Assembly (NCBI GenBank): GCA_000697335.1
Contig: JNEM01014012.1
Coordinates: forward strand, 1-49,005
DNA length: 49,005 nt
Direction: 5' to 3'
Source of the DNA: Conidiobolus incongruus B7586
Taxonomy: Eukaryota > Entomophthoromycota > Entomophthoromycetes > Entomophthorales > Conidiobolaceae
In this document: one piece after another, positions 34,201 through 46,464 of the stretch
Position numbering within the stretch: position 1 is the stretch's first letter
How the letters are laid out: each line of letters begins with the position of its first letter
Program-made: the position numbers and the translations under genes
Notes under the pieces: model-generated
Databases searched by the model: none
What the model was told of the DNA's origin: nothing
Seen by the model: only the letters and a program-made list of their open reading frames with translations

Positions 34201-35755
34201 AATAAATATTATCAACAAATGAATATATTAAAAATAAAAGATGATAAATATAGCTTCAATATTTATATGATTTTATTATAAAAATTTTATTCTGATATAT
34301 AAATAAAACCTAAATAATAATGGAATATTATGATTTTAAATATATTAGACAAAAGATACTCAATTATATTCATACAAGAGTGTATTATTTACTATTAATA
34401 TATTAAATAATAGTATAAATTTGAATGAAATTATTAAATAATGAAAAGCTATTTAAATTTATTTAGATGTAATATAAATATCAATAAATATAATTTTAAT
34501 ATGAATAAAATATTATATTCTCAATATATTTAAATTAATAATATAAAATATTACAAAAATATAGTAGAAAAAAATATAAATTAATAAATTGTTTTTTTCT
34601 AAAAAGAAGTATTTTGATGTATTGTTTTTATACGAATAGACTAAGTTTGAAATAATAAATTTATTCACTTTCTATTCAGTATAAACTTTTATTCAAATTA
34701 TATTTTGTATAAAATAATTGTATTAATTTTAGATTAATTTGACCAAATTATACATTCCAAATATATACCATTACGTACTGATTATTCAAAGATATAAATT
34801 TATCTAAGATATTTATCGATGAATTTCAATAGTATTGACTAAAGTTAGAATATATCGAGATAATCTGATTAGGAATTTGTAAAATTACTATCATTGAATC
34901 GCAATAATTTTCTAATTATTATTTATTTTTTCTTGAGCCATCAATTTTCAATTACATAGTTATAGTAGATTGTATTCTAATATTTCAAGAAAGTTTATTC
35001 CTTCTAATAAAGTGTTTGTTTTAGGAATTTTAATCACTTTTTCTAGGAAGTATAATTTTTGTAGAATTAATATAACTCAATAGTTGCTTTCGAAATTGTA
35101 TAGGAGTTTTGTCATTAGCTGACATTTATCAAGTTTATAAATTTGTACCAATTCACTTGATATATTTGAGATCAAAATCTTGAATATTGATCAATTATAA
35201 ATAATGTTAAAAAGCTGATTGACAACAATTTAGTTGATGACTAAATTGAAAAACCCTGATTATTTAATCTAGAACACTTTATTTGATATTTTTAATTTAA
35301 TTGATTAAATTCAAATAAATTATTGTAAAATTCAATTTTGAGTGGAGTAATTCTCAGTTAAAAAATAAATTAAAATTTATATCAATGACAAAAAATATGA
35401 CAAAATAATTGGCCACCAATTAAATAATATTAATTTTATCAAATTTGAATTATATTATACAAATTTTAATATATAAATCAAAATGCAAAATAAACTAAAA
35501 AGGTTTAATAACACAGTTGTTTTATAGTATAAGTAAATAATTAAAATAATATATTAATAGAAAAAAAATTAAGAGTATTGTTTTAAAATGTTTTATTAAA
35601 TTGCAGAGAGAAAATATAATGATTTAAAATCAATAGATTATACCGCGGAATTGACTAGTTTTATTAATTCAATCATTTGATGATTCCTAATAATTGTTAA
35701 ATAGTGTTATGATGGTTAGATATAGTATTAAGCTGTTATTAGTAGATCTATTGAA
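31216..35755. other. Long, extremely AT-rich gene-free stretch
   Basis: 4.5 kb. Frames at 31924-32121 and 32122-32316 (+) are Ile/Leu/Tyr/Asn-rich and look like chance. From about 33400 to 34600 GC falls to around 10% and CA/TG dinucleotides are sparse (16 in 33721-34020 by hand count), which may mark old decayed repeat DNA. Nothing else seen. Confidence 0.45.
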
Positions 35756-36720
35756 TTAATAGAATCCAGGATGCTGAGCGCCTTTGGTGGGATATTGGTA
35801 AAGAGGATAAGCTGGGGTTCTTGGACTGGCTGTGGTGGTGTGCTTATTAGTGGTGGGACCAGGAGCAGAGGAGGTGGAAGATTTAATAGCTGGATTGGTA
35901 GTAGTCATGGCAGTGGTAGGACTAGCAGGAGTAGTCGTTGTAGATTTATTAGTTGTTCCGGAAGTGTATGGAGTAGTAGTGGGTGGTTTAGTAGTGGCTC
36001 CAGTGTAGTGGTGTTTTGATCGGTGGTGAGAGAATTGGTGGTTGGATTGGTAGTAGTTAGGGTATCAGTGGTAGGACCAGGAGGAGTAGTTGTTGTTGTA
36101 GGTTTAGTAGTTATTCCGGAAGTGTATGGAGTAGTAGTGAGTGGTTTAGTGGTGACTCTAGCGGTGGTAGTAGTGTTTTGATCGGTAGTGGGATTGGGAG
36201 GAGTTGTGCATTCAGGAATGACAGTCATGGTAACAGGGGGCGGAGCTGAACATGATGTAACTTGAGTGACTGTTACAATTTCAGTGCATTCAATTACTTG
36301 GGTAAAAATAGCCGTAGGAACTATGCCAGTAGTTGTATCGGTAACTGGACCTGGAGGAATGATAGGCTTGCTGGAAGAAATTGGATTAGTTGATGTCACA
36401 GACTTGGTGGGAATAGACTGATGAGATGATGGCAATGGAGCAGTGAGATAACCAGCTTGTTTAGTAGCTGATTCAGTGCTCGATTGCGCGGCAGTAATTG
36501 ATGATGATGGCTTTGATTCATTGGTAATAGAAGTGGAGGAAGCCGGAGGAGTAGCAGCAGGTGGCTGTATACTAGGTTTGCTTTGGACAACAGAATTATC
36601 AACAAGATTAATTTCTTTATCACCATCTTTCAAAAAGTTTTCCAAACTCGGAAAACTCTTAAGATCCTCTTGGCCAGCTAAGGCAGCAATCAAAGCAAAA
36701 GTGAAAATTTGATTCTTCAT
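35756..36720 (-). CDS. Secreted Thr/Ser/Pro-rich mucin-like protein with apparent frameshift
   Basis: The continuous frame runs from ATG at 36720 to a TGA at 35905 (271 residues). It begins with a signal peptide (MKNQIFTFALIAALAGQ) and is dominated by Thr, Ser and Pro, as in heavily O-glycosylated cell-wall or secreted proteins. A short Cys-bearing module (IECTEIVTVTQVTSCSAP ... VIPECTTPP) separates the Ser-rich and Thr-rich halves. A 162-nt unit starting at GATCAAAAC is present twice (from 36183 and from 36021). Copy 2 is 4 nt shorter than copy 1 just after this start. Past that point the annotated frame turns Leu-rich (LEPLLNHPLLLHTLP), while the next frame stays Thr/Pro-rich up to a TAA at 35756. 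So the gene either carries a frameshift or the assembly has an error in the repeat. No GT-AG intron explains it. No homologue is recognisable beyond composition. Confidence 0.75.
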
Positions 36721-38289
36721 TTTATAATATTATATTATAGTTACAAAGACTATTGGATTATTATATCAAATAATAACGTAGACTAGGAATGCAGTTTCAA
36801 CTTTATGAATAAGGTCAAATAGAACTGAAATCTCTATTCAAAGGATATCAGACAAAGAAAATTGGTTAGTTTCTAATTTTCGACGACAAGTTCATGTTAT
36901 ATACCCATTCTTTTGCTTACTTTGTATGAGATAATGTTATACAGATGAAATTTTGCAGATTATATATTATAATGTATCCGTTTAATTTTGTGTAATTTTT
37001 GTTAATTTGAATGTGAGTTAAATTCAGATAGTGATGTGTGTGGGTGTTTTATCAATGATTAGTTCATTTGCCTCAATAATTCCATTAAATGAAATTATAA
37101 TCCATATCCAGTTTATCAATCATAGTGAATAATTTGAACATTGAGGTATATATATTGATTAATTTGTCCTAAAACATAAATTTTATTCCTCAATAATTCT
37201 AATATATGTCAATATATTAAGATACAGTGTTTAGATTGATGAATAATACAATAATGATTAAAATACATACATTGATCAATTCGTAATATTTATTATACAG
37301 GGTATCAAAATATTGATTTCTGCACTAAATTCTTCGAACTCGCATGAATTAAGGGCTAGTTCATTCCTTTATCGCCATTGCCACTTTAAGTTAATTACAT
37401 GAATTAATTGTGAGCCATTATGAATTGGCTAAAAGTAAATTTTTTCCAAATATTTCAATGTGTTCACTTTACAATAAATATTACTTCATTCTAATTTCAC
37501 TAAATATTTAAAAGTAATATATTATACTCAAAACTATAAAATTAAAATCTTGCAATATATATTTTGGTTATAACATTTCGAGTGAATATGGCTAACTATT
37601 ATTACTAAATTCGATTTCAGACACCAAATTTTGAAATAAGTATAATTCAAATTTGAGTAGCAAGTCAGGTAAAATATAACATCATATTATTTGATAGATT
37701 TTATTCAACCTTGGTCGCAATTGATATCTATAAACTATTTTTAAACCTATATTAAAATTATTAACAATGGTTTAAGTATTTCAATAATATTATAAAAGAT
37801 GATTTTCATATTCTTTATTTTCAAAAAATATCATTGTATCAAAACTATTTGGATATATTATTTAATTGAAAGTTTTAAAATTTGTAATGATTAGTAGATT
37901 TTATGAAAAATTTATATATCATTGTTAATTTGATTTTCCTAAACTGAGTTTATTATAGATTTAGGTGAACAATTAATAATATTGACATATCATTATTAAT
38001 ATGATATGGTATATTTTAAAATTTTTATCCAATATCAATAAAATTATCAGAATTGAATGATCAGTGACATTTTTAGGAGAGAATTTACTCTTCAAACTAT
38101 CATTCTGGTCAGATCATTATGAGGAAATGACTTGAATATTAGTGATTATCTTCAATATGTCTATAATTTTATATTTTAACTATGATTAGTTGAAATATAT
38201 TGACTAAATTTATAATGTAAATTATTTTATAAATTTTGAATAATATATAATATTCAAAATGATATCGATTCAATATCGATAAATTGATT
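36721..38289. other. Intergenic spacer upstream of the mucin-like gene
   Basis: 1.6 kb. The part to about 37440 is slightly less AT-rich (for example near 37330-37440), which fits a long promoter or an old gene remnant. I see no frame or motif that I can support. Confidence 0.45.
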
Positions 38290-38525
38290 AATGATTCGAC
38301 AATAGCCTTATTTGAGTTTGTGCAATACCAGTACAGCAGGTTTTAAATTTTGTCGACTTAATGCACATTTCTATTAATTGGCGACTGAATTTTTAGGCAG
38401 CCTATGCATGTATAGAAGCCTGTGCTTGCCGAACTGGCTCAAAGCATATCGGTGGATATTAAATTTATAAACAACAAACAGTCAATCTGTGTTGTTGAAT
38501 GTGATACAAAATTGAGCTAATTGCA
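38290..38525. ncRNA. GC island 4, candidate noncoding RNA or relic; strand unknown
   Basis: About 235 bases with GC up to 47% (28 of 60 in 38401-38460), surrounded by AT-rich DNA. No frame of useful length. A GCCTGTGCTTGCC patch is its GC peak. The size would suit a spliceosomal or nucleolar RNA, but I find none of their signature boxes. Confidence 0.3.
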
Positions 38526-41200
38526 TACTATATTAAAATCCAGTATATTTAAAAGAAATCATAAGTTAATAAAATTTTAAATTTAAATATTTTACAATTG
38601 TTCATAATCATTTTAAAATAGTTTATATATAAAGGTTTTTTATTAATTTTAAATATTGAAATAATTATTAGTGTATTTACAACTTTGTTTCAATAAAATA
38701 CAAAATATAATCTGATTTATATATTATATATTTTAGTAAATTTTCATATTAGCATTTCAGATAAAAGTAGATTGATACGCGATTAGTTTGATAGTATAAA
38801 TATTTCTTTACTTTCTTTAGTAATTAATTCAACTTTTGAAATAAATATTCTTATAAATAATAATACTTGATATTCCAAATTATTCACTATTCCGCCAGGA
38901 TTCTGTAAGCATTAATATAGAAATATTTGTATGTTATTTTTGAATGTATATTTTGCATTGACATACATTTAACCTCAAAATCGGAATATCAATTTTTATT
39001 CAAATTAAATTGGCACTAATCAATTTACGATTGCAGAACACTTTGAATCCAGCGCCTGGCTTAAACTTTCAATTAATCTATATGAGGAGATGATGAAAAA
39101 CCATTCACATGGCAATACATTTCCAATTTATCTAATAATATGGCCATTATCCCAAAAACTATTTACACACACTACCCTCCAATCGTATCATATAGTTTAT
39201 CATGGTGACAATCAAAATTGATATGAAAAAAGGGATCTCAATAATATCTAAGTGAGTCTCCACATAAAAATTAATTCTATTTAAATTTTTATATAGAGAA
39301 TAGATAAATCAAATTAAGCAGTATTTAAGATTTTAAAATTATTATAAAATCAGTGTCTAAATAATATAATTTATTAAAACTATTTTTGCAATTCGGATAA
39401 AATTATTTGAAAAAACTATTTTCATTCAATAAATAGAATTCTATAAGTATTATATTAGCCTAAAAAATACGTTATAAAATTAATCTATTCTTGGTTCAGT
39501 AAGTTTGTATTATTCAATTAATTCAACTAACCCAGTTTAAATTTATATTACCATTTTATATCTATTCAATCCTCCAATTTCTCTTCAGTGTATGAAATGA
39601 TCTATACATTAAATTTCATCAAAATCTATTATTATGATTGTAATATTATTTTAACAAGATAAATTGTAAGGACTAATAGCTGCTTTGGAGTTTGATTATA
39701 TATTTTTAAACTATTAAACAATGGCAAATATTGATATTTCTAAATGTATGAGATTAACAGGAATTTTTATCAATAAATTCGGAAAATACTGGAAGATTCA
39801 ACCATATAATCGAATAACTTTATCTATAATTTTGTTAAGTAAATAGCAGATAAAAATAAAATCCATATTGCCCTAAAAATCACACATTGCTGTATCAAAA
39901 TACTTTAGTATCATTGCATATAACAATTGAATCGTTACCTTTAGGAAAATATATAATTGCTATAATTTATAACTATTGGAATGCTATTACTAATGAGAAT
40001 AAATTAGTATTTGGTGTATAATATTGATTCTATCAACAAAAGTAGAAAAATATGCAATTAGCGTCAAGAATAAAGCATTTGAATTGGGTTTATATATCTA
40101 ATATAGTTGCTATTTTTATCAAATATACAATTCAAAATAATAATCTGGGTGTATTGATTAATTTGGATATTTGATTATATAAATAATATATTTAATTGAA
40201 AACAATTAATTTAAATAGATTGAAAGCTTTTTGAAACTATATCCTTAAAATCTTTATGTTCTAAGTACTATATTTATCCTTTTTCAATTTTGACAATGTT
40301 TTATAATATACTATCTTCATTTCAAAATATTTTGAGATTTCAAGTGGAAAAATTTGAATTTACACTTTTAAAGAATATTTCATTTGAAAAAACTGAATTG
40401 AATGATTAAAATGAGTGTCAGTTATTCCTTAACAATTAATTATTCTATTATATCAATAAAAGGAAATTGCTACTTATATATATTTTTTAAATTATTATCA
40501 AACTGTATAATTCTAAATTCTCAAATGAAATCAAGTATCTTAAAACAAAGGTTATAATGGTTTTGAATTAAAAATTATTTGAACAAATGCATAACTCTAC
40601 AATGTTAAAAAAATTAATTACAAAATTGATTATTAAATTATAATAAATTGATTAATATTTGTATTCTTATTTAAATATTACTATTGAATTTTGATTACCA
40701 TTTAATAACAAAAACCCTCATACCCCTTTGATGCTTTGCTAATATTTCACAAATGATATTTTTGATCAATAATAAGACCATTAAGTTTTAAAATAAATTC
40801 TTTTATTTCAAAAAACTAATATATCTACTATCATCGATATATATTGGATATTCAATCTAATTAAAGATTGAATTTAAAAATAAAAATAGAGAGAAAAGTT
40901 GAATTTTACTTGGATTTGAAAGCGAAGAAATTAAGTTCAAATGATATATATTTAATTATAAAAGTGACATCATAATTATTTAAAGGATAAAAAGGCTAGT
41001 TCAAATCTTTATATTTGTATATCCTTTGAAGTGAAGATTTCAATTAATATTAGGGATATATTTGAAAAAGGGATGGTGAAATTTAATGAATCCCATAAAA
41101 CAAATCTAACTTGAATTGATTCTTAATTCTATAAATCAACAACTGAATGAATTGATTAATATTCGTTTTAAACTTAAATAATATATTACCAATAAAAAAG
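38526..41200. other. AT-rich intergenic spacer
   Basis: 2.7 kb. A weakly GC-richer patch lies at about 39030-39260 with no frame or fold that I recognise. The last few hundred bases should hold the promoter of the small zinc-finger gene. Confidence 0.5.
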
Positions 41201-41425
41201 ATGGGAAACGGAGCTAAAGCTGCCCAAAGAAGAGATCGTCAAGCTAAAAATGCACCTAAAGAAGCCAACAGTCAGTTAAAGGTCAATGAAAAGGCTAAAA
41301 ATATTATGTGTATGACTTGTAGAACTACTTTCTTATGTACTGCTAAAGCTAAAGCTCTTGAAGAACACGCTCAAAATAAGCACTCTAAAACTCTCAAAGA
41401 GTGTTTCCCTGATTTCCAAGCTTAA
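41201..41425 (+). CDS. Small SERF-like / C2H2 zinc-finger protein (ZNF706 / At2g23090 family)
   Basis: 74 residues in one exon. The N-terminal half is a Lys/Ala/Gln-rich, SERF-type stretch (MGNGAKAAQRRDRQAKNAPK). The C-terminal half has a single zinc finger with C37, C40, H56 and H61 (CX2C...HX4H), ending in the family's KTLKECFPDF, close to plant At2g23090 and similar in layout to human ZNF706 (76 residues). These small conserved proteins bind nucleic acids and can promote amyloid or protein condensation in the SERF-related literature; the cellular role in fungi is not established. The ATG is chosen because it is the first in the frame and the family starts with MGNG-like sequence. Convergent with the BUR1 gene, 828 bases away. 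Confidence 0.92.
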   Translation: MGNGAKAAQRRDRQAKNAPKEANSQLKVNEKAKNIMCMTCRTTFLCTAKAKALEEHAQNKHSKTLKECFPDFQA

Positions 41426-42253
41426 GCTTTTTTTATTGGTTAAGTACGGTATTCAATATATTTATGTAATACTAATAAATTTTAAACCTTTTTATATTAG
41501 ATATAGATTTATTTATTGAGATCCTCTTTCCTTTCAATCATTATAATTTAAATTTATTTAGATTTATTATGTCAGCAATAGAAATTGGTATAAGTTAATT
41601 AACTTTAGAATAATTATGAAATAATAATTATATAAAATGGAATGATTAATATTTGTTAATGAGATGCTTTAAATATTTTGCGATATTTAGCACTTATTAT
41701 AAATTTTAATTAATATACATTTTAAATAAAGTACAACTTTTAGATAGACCTTCGTTATATCGATTTCAAAAAAATATTTAACAAGAATGACGTTATACCA
41801 CCCTTCGAAGAAAAAATATTCAAATATGTTCAATATTATAATTGATTATTTTAAGTAATACGCCATTCAAAATTTTACGAAAAACAATTGATATCATAGA
41901 TTACTAATGTTTCATTAAATATTATTATTATTATTATATGTAAATCAGAACTAAGAATTTAAGTCTTATTTCGAAAATTAAACTAATGAGCTTTAAGAAT
42001 TGTCTTGGCTGATCATATGATATATTATTATACTGAATATCATAATTTGATTTATCATTTAAATATCTACTTTAAAATTTTAAGGGATCTTATAAAAATT
42101 AAATTCCATTTAATCATTTGACATTAAAATTACCTGAAAAAACATTAAATTTACATATATACAACCCGTTTCATAAATATATTGATATTTTTTTAATAAA
42201 TATATGAAGTTTGAATTGAGCAACAAATGTTGGGTTTCTAAAATACAAAATGT
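41426..42253. other. Convergent intergenic spacer
   Basis: 830 bases between the 3' ends of the zinc-finger and BUR1 genes. It should hold both polyadenylation regions. A short (ATT)n run is near 41921-41936. Nothing else seen. Confidence 0.55.
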
Positions 42254-43779
42254 TTATCTTCTTTGATTGGAACGATGATAAGGAGGAGGTCTTCGATTGT
42301 TCTGATTTCTGCGATCGTTGCGATGATTTCTATTTGATTTAATCTTCTGAGCTTCAGCTTGGAATCGTCTACGATCAACTTCGTGACTACTTTCAAATTT
42401 GGGAAGATCTCTAGGTTGTGTGGGATATGGTTCACTGTAAAATGAGTCGTGATCCAATACTTGATGGGCTGTCAATCTCTGCTTAGGATTCAAAACTAAT
42501 ATTTTATCTAATAGGTCAACGCAAAGAGGGTCGTGGCCCCTTAATCGGGGTAAAACATCACGAGGCCTTGGAGTAAATTCTTTAACTCCTTCACATCCAG
42601 GTAATTTATCCCAATTTGGCATATTATCTTGGGTTGGGGATCCGCATAGTTTGAAAATTATGTTTAACTGATCCAAGTCGCTTTTACCAGGTAAAAGAGG
42701 CTTTCCTGTTAGGCACTCGGCGTATACACATCTAAAAATACGTAAATAAAGATATATGAATTAGATTTCAAGATTTATATTTACCCAGCTCCCCAAATAT
42801 CAACAGAGCTATCATATTTTTTCTCACCAAGCAAGAGCTCAGGAGGTCGATACCATCTAGTAACAACGCAGTTGGTATAATCTCTGGGTTGTGTAGGATC
42901 CAATCTTCTGGCTAAACCAAAATCGGCAATTTTTAAAATACCGTCGTTATCAATAAGCAAATTAGCAGCTAAAATAAAGTAAATAGAAGTTATTTAAAAC
43001 ATAAAAGTAAGGAGCTTACCTTTAATATCCCGATGAATCAAATGGTTGCTATGAAGATAACATAAGCCCTCGAAAAGTTGTTTCATGTAGCACTTAATAT
43101 GTCCTAGTGTTAAATGAACCCTGGGGTTTTCTAATAACCCACTGAGATCATGTTCCATATAGGGAGTTACCATATAAATATGGCCAGCCTTTTTATCCGG
43201 ACCTAAAAAATTCAATGAATACCCAATTTCAAAAATATGAATAAAATACTCACCAGGTTCAAATGCAGTATCAATTACTTTAATAATATTGATATGGTTT
43301 AACCTCTTTAAAATGGAGATTTCTCTTATACCTGTAATAGGAACTCCTTCGTTTTCACTATGTATAATGATCCTTTTTAGAGCTACTAGGCAGCCTGTAC
43401 TCTTCCTCTTGGCTTTGTGTACTTGTCTACAAATATGGGTTTAAAATCACAATTGTGATTGATGAATACAAGTTGCATACCCAAATGTTCCCTCTCCAAG
43501 TTTTTCTAATACTTCATACTGTGACTTGTAAGAAGAACCTACAAATTTTTTATTTTCTAAACTGGAACGCGGGGGAGAGGGGCTTGTGGTACTCAGCGAA
43601 GGAGCTGGAGAAACTAAAGAATGTGAATGTACAGTTGACATGTTAGGTGGATTAGTTGGAAGTAAACGGGGAGCCAATGGTGGATTCCTTTCAAAGCTAG
43701 TATTATTCGTCAAGTTCATGGGCACTGGTTCGTTATTGGTATCGTTGGTGTGATTTTGAAAATTGTTAGAATTTGACAT
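42254..43779 (-). CDS. BUR1: Cyclin-dependent kinase Bur1/Cdk9 (transcription elongation kinase), five exons
   Basis: Nuclear kinase that, with its cyclin, phosphorylates the RNA polymerase II tail and Spt5 during elongation (P-TEFb class). Exons on the minus strand: 43779-43481, 43426-43254, 43202-43020, 42968-42785 and 42731-42254; introns of 54, 51, 51 and 53 nt are GT-AG, and the joined frame is 438 residues. Residues 1-80 are a Ser/Pro/Asn-rich disordered tail. The kinase domain has GEGTFG 95-100, catalytic K117 (VALK), PITGIRE 129-135 as the cyclin helix, HRDIK 214-218, DFG 234-236, and activating T250 in [21 protein letters not shown]..., [16 protein letters not shown] and [16 protein letters not shown] follow Bur1/Cdk9 rather than Cdc2, CTDK-1 or Cdk7. 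The last 40 residues are an Arg/Asn-rich tail. Intron 2 (51 nt) is frame-neutral without a stop. Confidence 0.95.
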
Positions 43780-44658
43780 TAGAATAAATTTTGTAATTAT
43801 GTATTATTAATAATATATTTGTGTAAATAAAAATTTAAAATTGAATAAATATGTTAAGTATAGATTTATAATATTATATTTTAAATAGTAAATTTAATAA
43901 TTTTAATTTTAATTTTGATGAGCAAGGATTTGAATAATTGTAAACGGGGTTAATAGGGTTTTTAAATTCAATTCATCATGTATTTAATTATGGGATTAAA
44001 TAATCAAAATAATCATTAGTTAATTATAATATTCAAAATTAATATGCTTGATTGATCTCAGTTAAATTATAATTTATTATTTTTAATTATTTAAAGTTTA
44101 TCTGCGAAATTGATTAAATTAATTTTTGTTATGATTTTCAATATGAAGATAAATTGATTTATCTTTTTTGGTTCTTTTAATTGTAGATATTTAATAATTT
44201 GTTTGAAATTGAATTTTTGATACAATCATAAAATATTATCATTTCATGGACATCATGATTGGCTGATATCACTGATTATGACAATCTAAGTATAAATTGA
44301 ACAAAAATATTATTTAAACGATATTTGAATTGAGGTAAACTACGCAAAAAGTTCAAATATCGGAATTATATATTATTAAATATACTATTTGATATAGATT
44401 TTAAATTTCGATTAAGTTTTCCAAGCACGAAAATTAGTGTTATTTGTTTTGTAAGATAAAAATTTCAAAAATTTGAAATATTAAACAATATAATGAAATA
44501 AAATGCCGAATATGGTGAAAATGCAATATATTAAATACGAATAAAATTCTAACTTTTATGATTTAAATTATATAGAATTGAAATTCATATTCTAAATACA
44601 CATTTTCAAATGATGTGTAAAGAGATATGAATTAATAAAATTGAATATATAAGCTGCT
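43780..44658. other. AT-rich spacer between BUR1 and CCT3
   Basis: 880 bases holding the BUR1 promoter and the CCT3 3' end (both genes on the minus strand). No gene or unusual structure seen. Confidence 0.55.
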
Positions 44659-46464
44659 TTACATCTCAGCATCAGGGTTGGGAACACCAGCATCTTGAGG
44701 AGCTCCACCTCCAGGTTGTGATTTCTTTGAGATACCAGAAACAATATCGTCAACTCGAAGTAATAAACAAGCTGATTCAATGGCAGTCTTAATGGTTTGA
44801 ACCTTAACAGCATGAGGTTCCCAGATACCCAAATCATTCATACTGGTGGGGACACCAGTGGTGCCATCAACACCCCAAGTGTGTTGACCTTCAGCGTGCT
44901 TAGCTCTAAGTTGAGTAAGGACCTTGATGGCTTGTCCACCGCAGTTTTGAATTAAAGTGCGAGGAATAACTTCAAAAGCTTCAGCTAAACCCAAGTATGG
45001 CCATTGTTCAACACCTTCAATGGATTTGGCTAAATCACTTAAGCGAGAAGATATGGCCATTTCAGTAGCACCACCACCAGGAGCTAATTTAGGATTAAAG
45101 TATACATTACGAGCAACACTCATAGCATCTTGCAAGTTACGTTCAACTTCGTTAAGAATATCTTTAGAAGGACCTCTGAGCATGATGGTGCAAGCCTTAG
45201 GGTTATCACACTTGGTAAGAAAAGTGAAGTATTCATCGCCTAATTTCTTGATTTCAAATAAACCACATCCAGTACCAACATCAGATTCTCTCAAATCAGA
45301 AACTCTGTTAACAATAGTGGCACCAACGGCTCTAGCAATACGATTGTTGTCTGTCTTCCTTACACGACGAATGGCGGTAATGTTGGCCTTCATTAAATAG
45401 TGTTGGGCAAGATCAGAAACTCCCTTTTCGGTAAATACTAAATCAGGCTTGAATTGAATAATCTGGTCACACATTTCTTTGATTTGTTCTTCTTCAATTT
45501 GCAAAATACGATTCCAGTCTTCTTCCTTGGTAATTTCAATATTAGTTTGACTTTCACCCTTCTTATATTCAAGAGGACAGTCCAATAAAATAATTCTGGG
45601 ATTTTCAATGTAACGTCTCATCTTAGGATGGGTGACGTCCTTATTTAACATAATACCATCCAATACTCGAGAATCTTCAATTTCACCACCGGGAATTTTT
45701 TCTACACGGGCGTATCTCTTAATATCAACTTCACGGCGGCCATTCTCTTCAACAACGACAGTTTCAACGGCAGAAAGGGCGAGGTTGCACATGATATCAC
45801 TCCATCTGCTGATAAATTTAGTGTTCAAAGAACTCTTAATTAATTTAATCATCTGATCTTTATCATTCAAATCAACAGGGATACTAATCTCATCAACAAC
45901 TTTGATAGCATCTTCCAAGGCGCGCTTGTAGGCAGAGATGATGACAATAGGGTGAATTTGACGTTCCAAATAAGGAGCAGCCATAGAGAGGACTTCACCA
46001 GCTACAAAAATATTAGCCATGAATATTATTAAAAATTTAAACTTATATTTACCTAGAACAATAACGGAGGTAGTACCATCACCAACTTCTTCATCTTGAG
46101 TACGGCTTAATTCAATCATACTCTTGGCAGCAGGGTGAGCAACTTCAACTTCTCTCAAAATGGAGTTACCATCATTGGTAAGGACAATACCACCCATAGG
46201 ATCTAATAACATTTTTAACATAGCTCTAGGACCCAAACAGGTACGAATAATATCAGCTACAGTCTATTATTATATGATTAGCAAGATGAAATATTATAAA
46301 ATTATATAGATTGAAAAATATACTTTGGCAGCGTTAATATTAGAAAGTTGAGCTTTGCGACCGGATTCACGATCTACATTAGTGTCTAAAATTGAATATT
46401 TAGCGAAAACTCTTGATATTGGATGCTATGGAGACTTACTTATAACAATGACAGGAGCTTGCAT
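44659..46464 (-). CDS. CCT3: Chaperonin CCT/TRiC subunit gamma (CCT3), four exons
   Basis: One of eight subunits of the cytosolic ring chaperonin that folds actin, tubulin and other proteins using ATP. Exons on the minus strand: 46464-46440 (only 25 nt), 46385-46324, 46263-46053 and 46001-44659; introns of 54, 60 and 51 nt are GT-AG, and the joined frame is 546 residues, the usual CCT3 length (human 545). The start MQAPVIVIN is followed by RESGRKAQLSNINAAKTVAD, diagnostic of the gamma subunit. The ATP site shows LLDPMGG, DEEVGDGTTS (catalytic Asp) and LAPGGGATEMAIS; GGQAIKVL and WGVDGTTG lie in the C-terminal equatorial part. The tail is Gly/Pro-rich (SQPGGGAPQDAGVPN). Intron 3 is 51 nt without an in-frame stop, so unspliced RNA would read through with 17 extra residues beside the ATP-site helix. 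Confidence 0.97.

Noticed and set aside
35771-36019. Gly/Ser/Arg-rich open frame on the + strand
   Set aside because: It is the antisense shadow of the Thr/Pro repeat of the mucin-like gene; ACC/ACT codons read backwards give Gly and Ser.
44957-45856. Two + strand frames of 147 and 74 codons
   Set aside because: Both lie antisense within the last CCT3 exon, which is fully explained by conserved chaperonin sequence.
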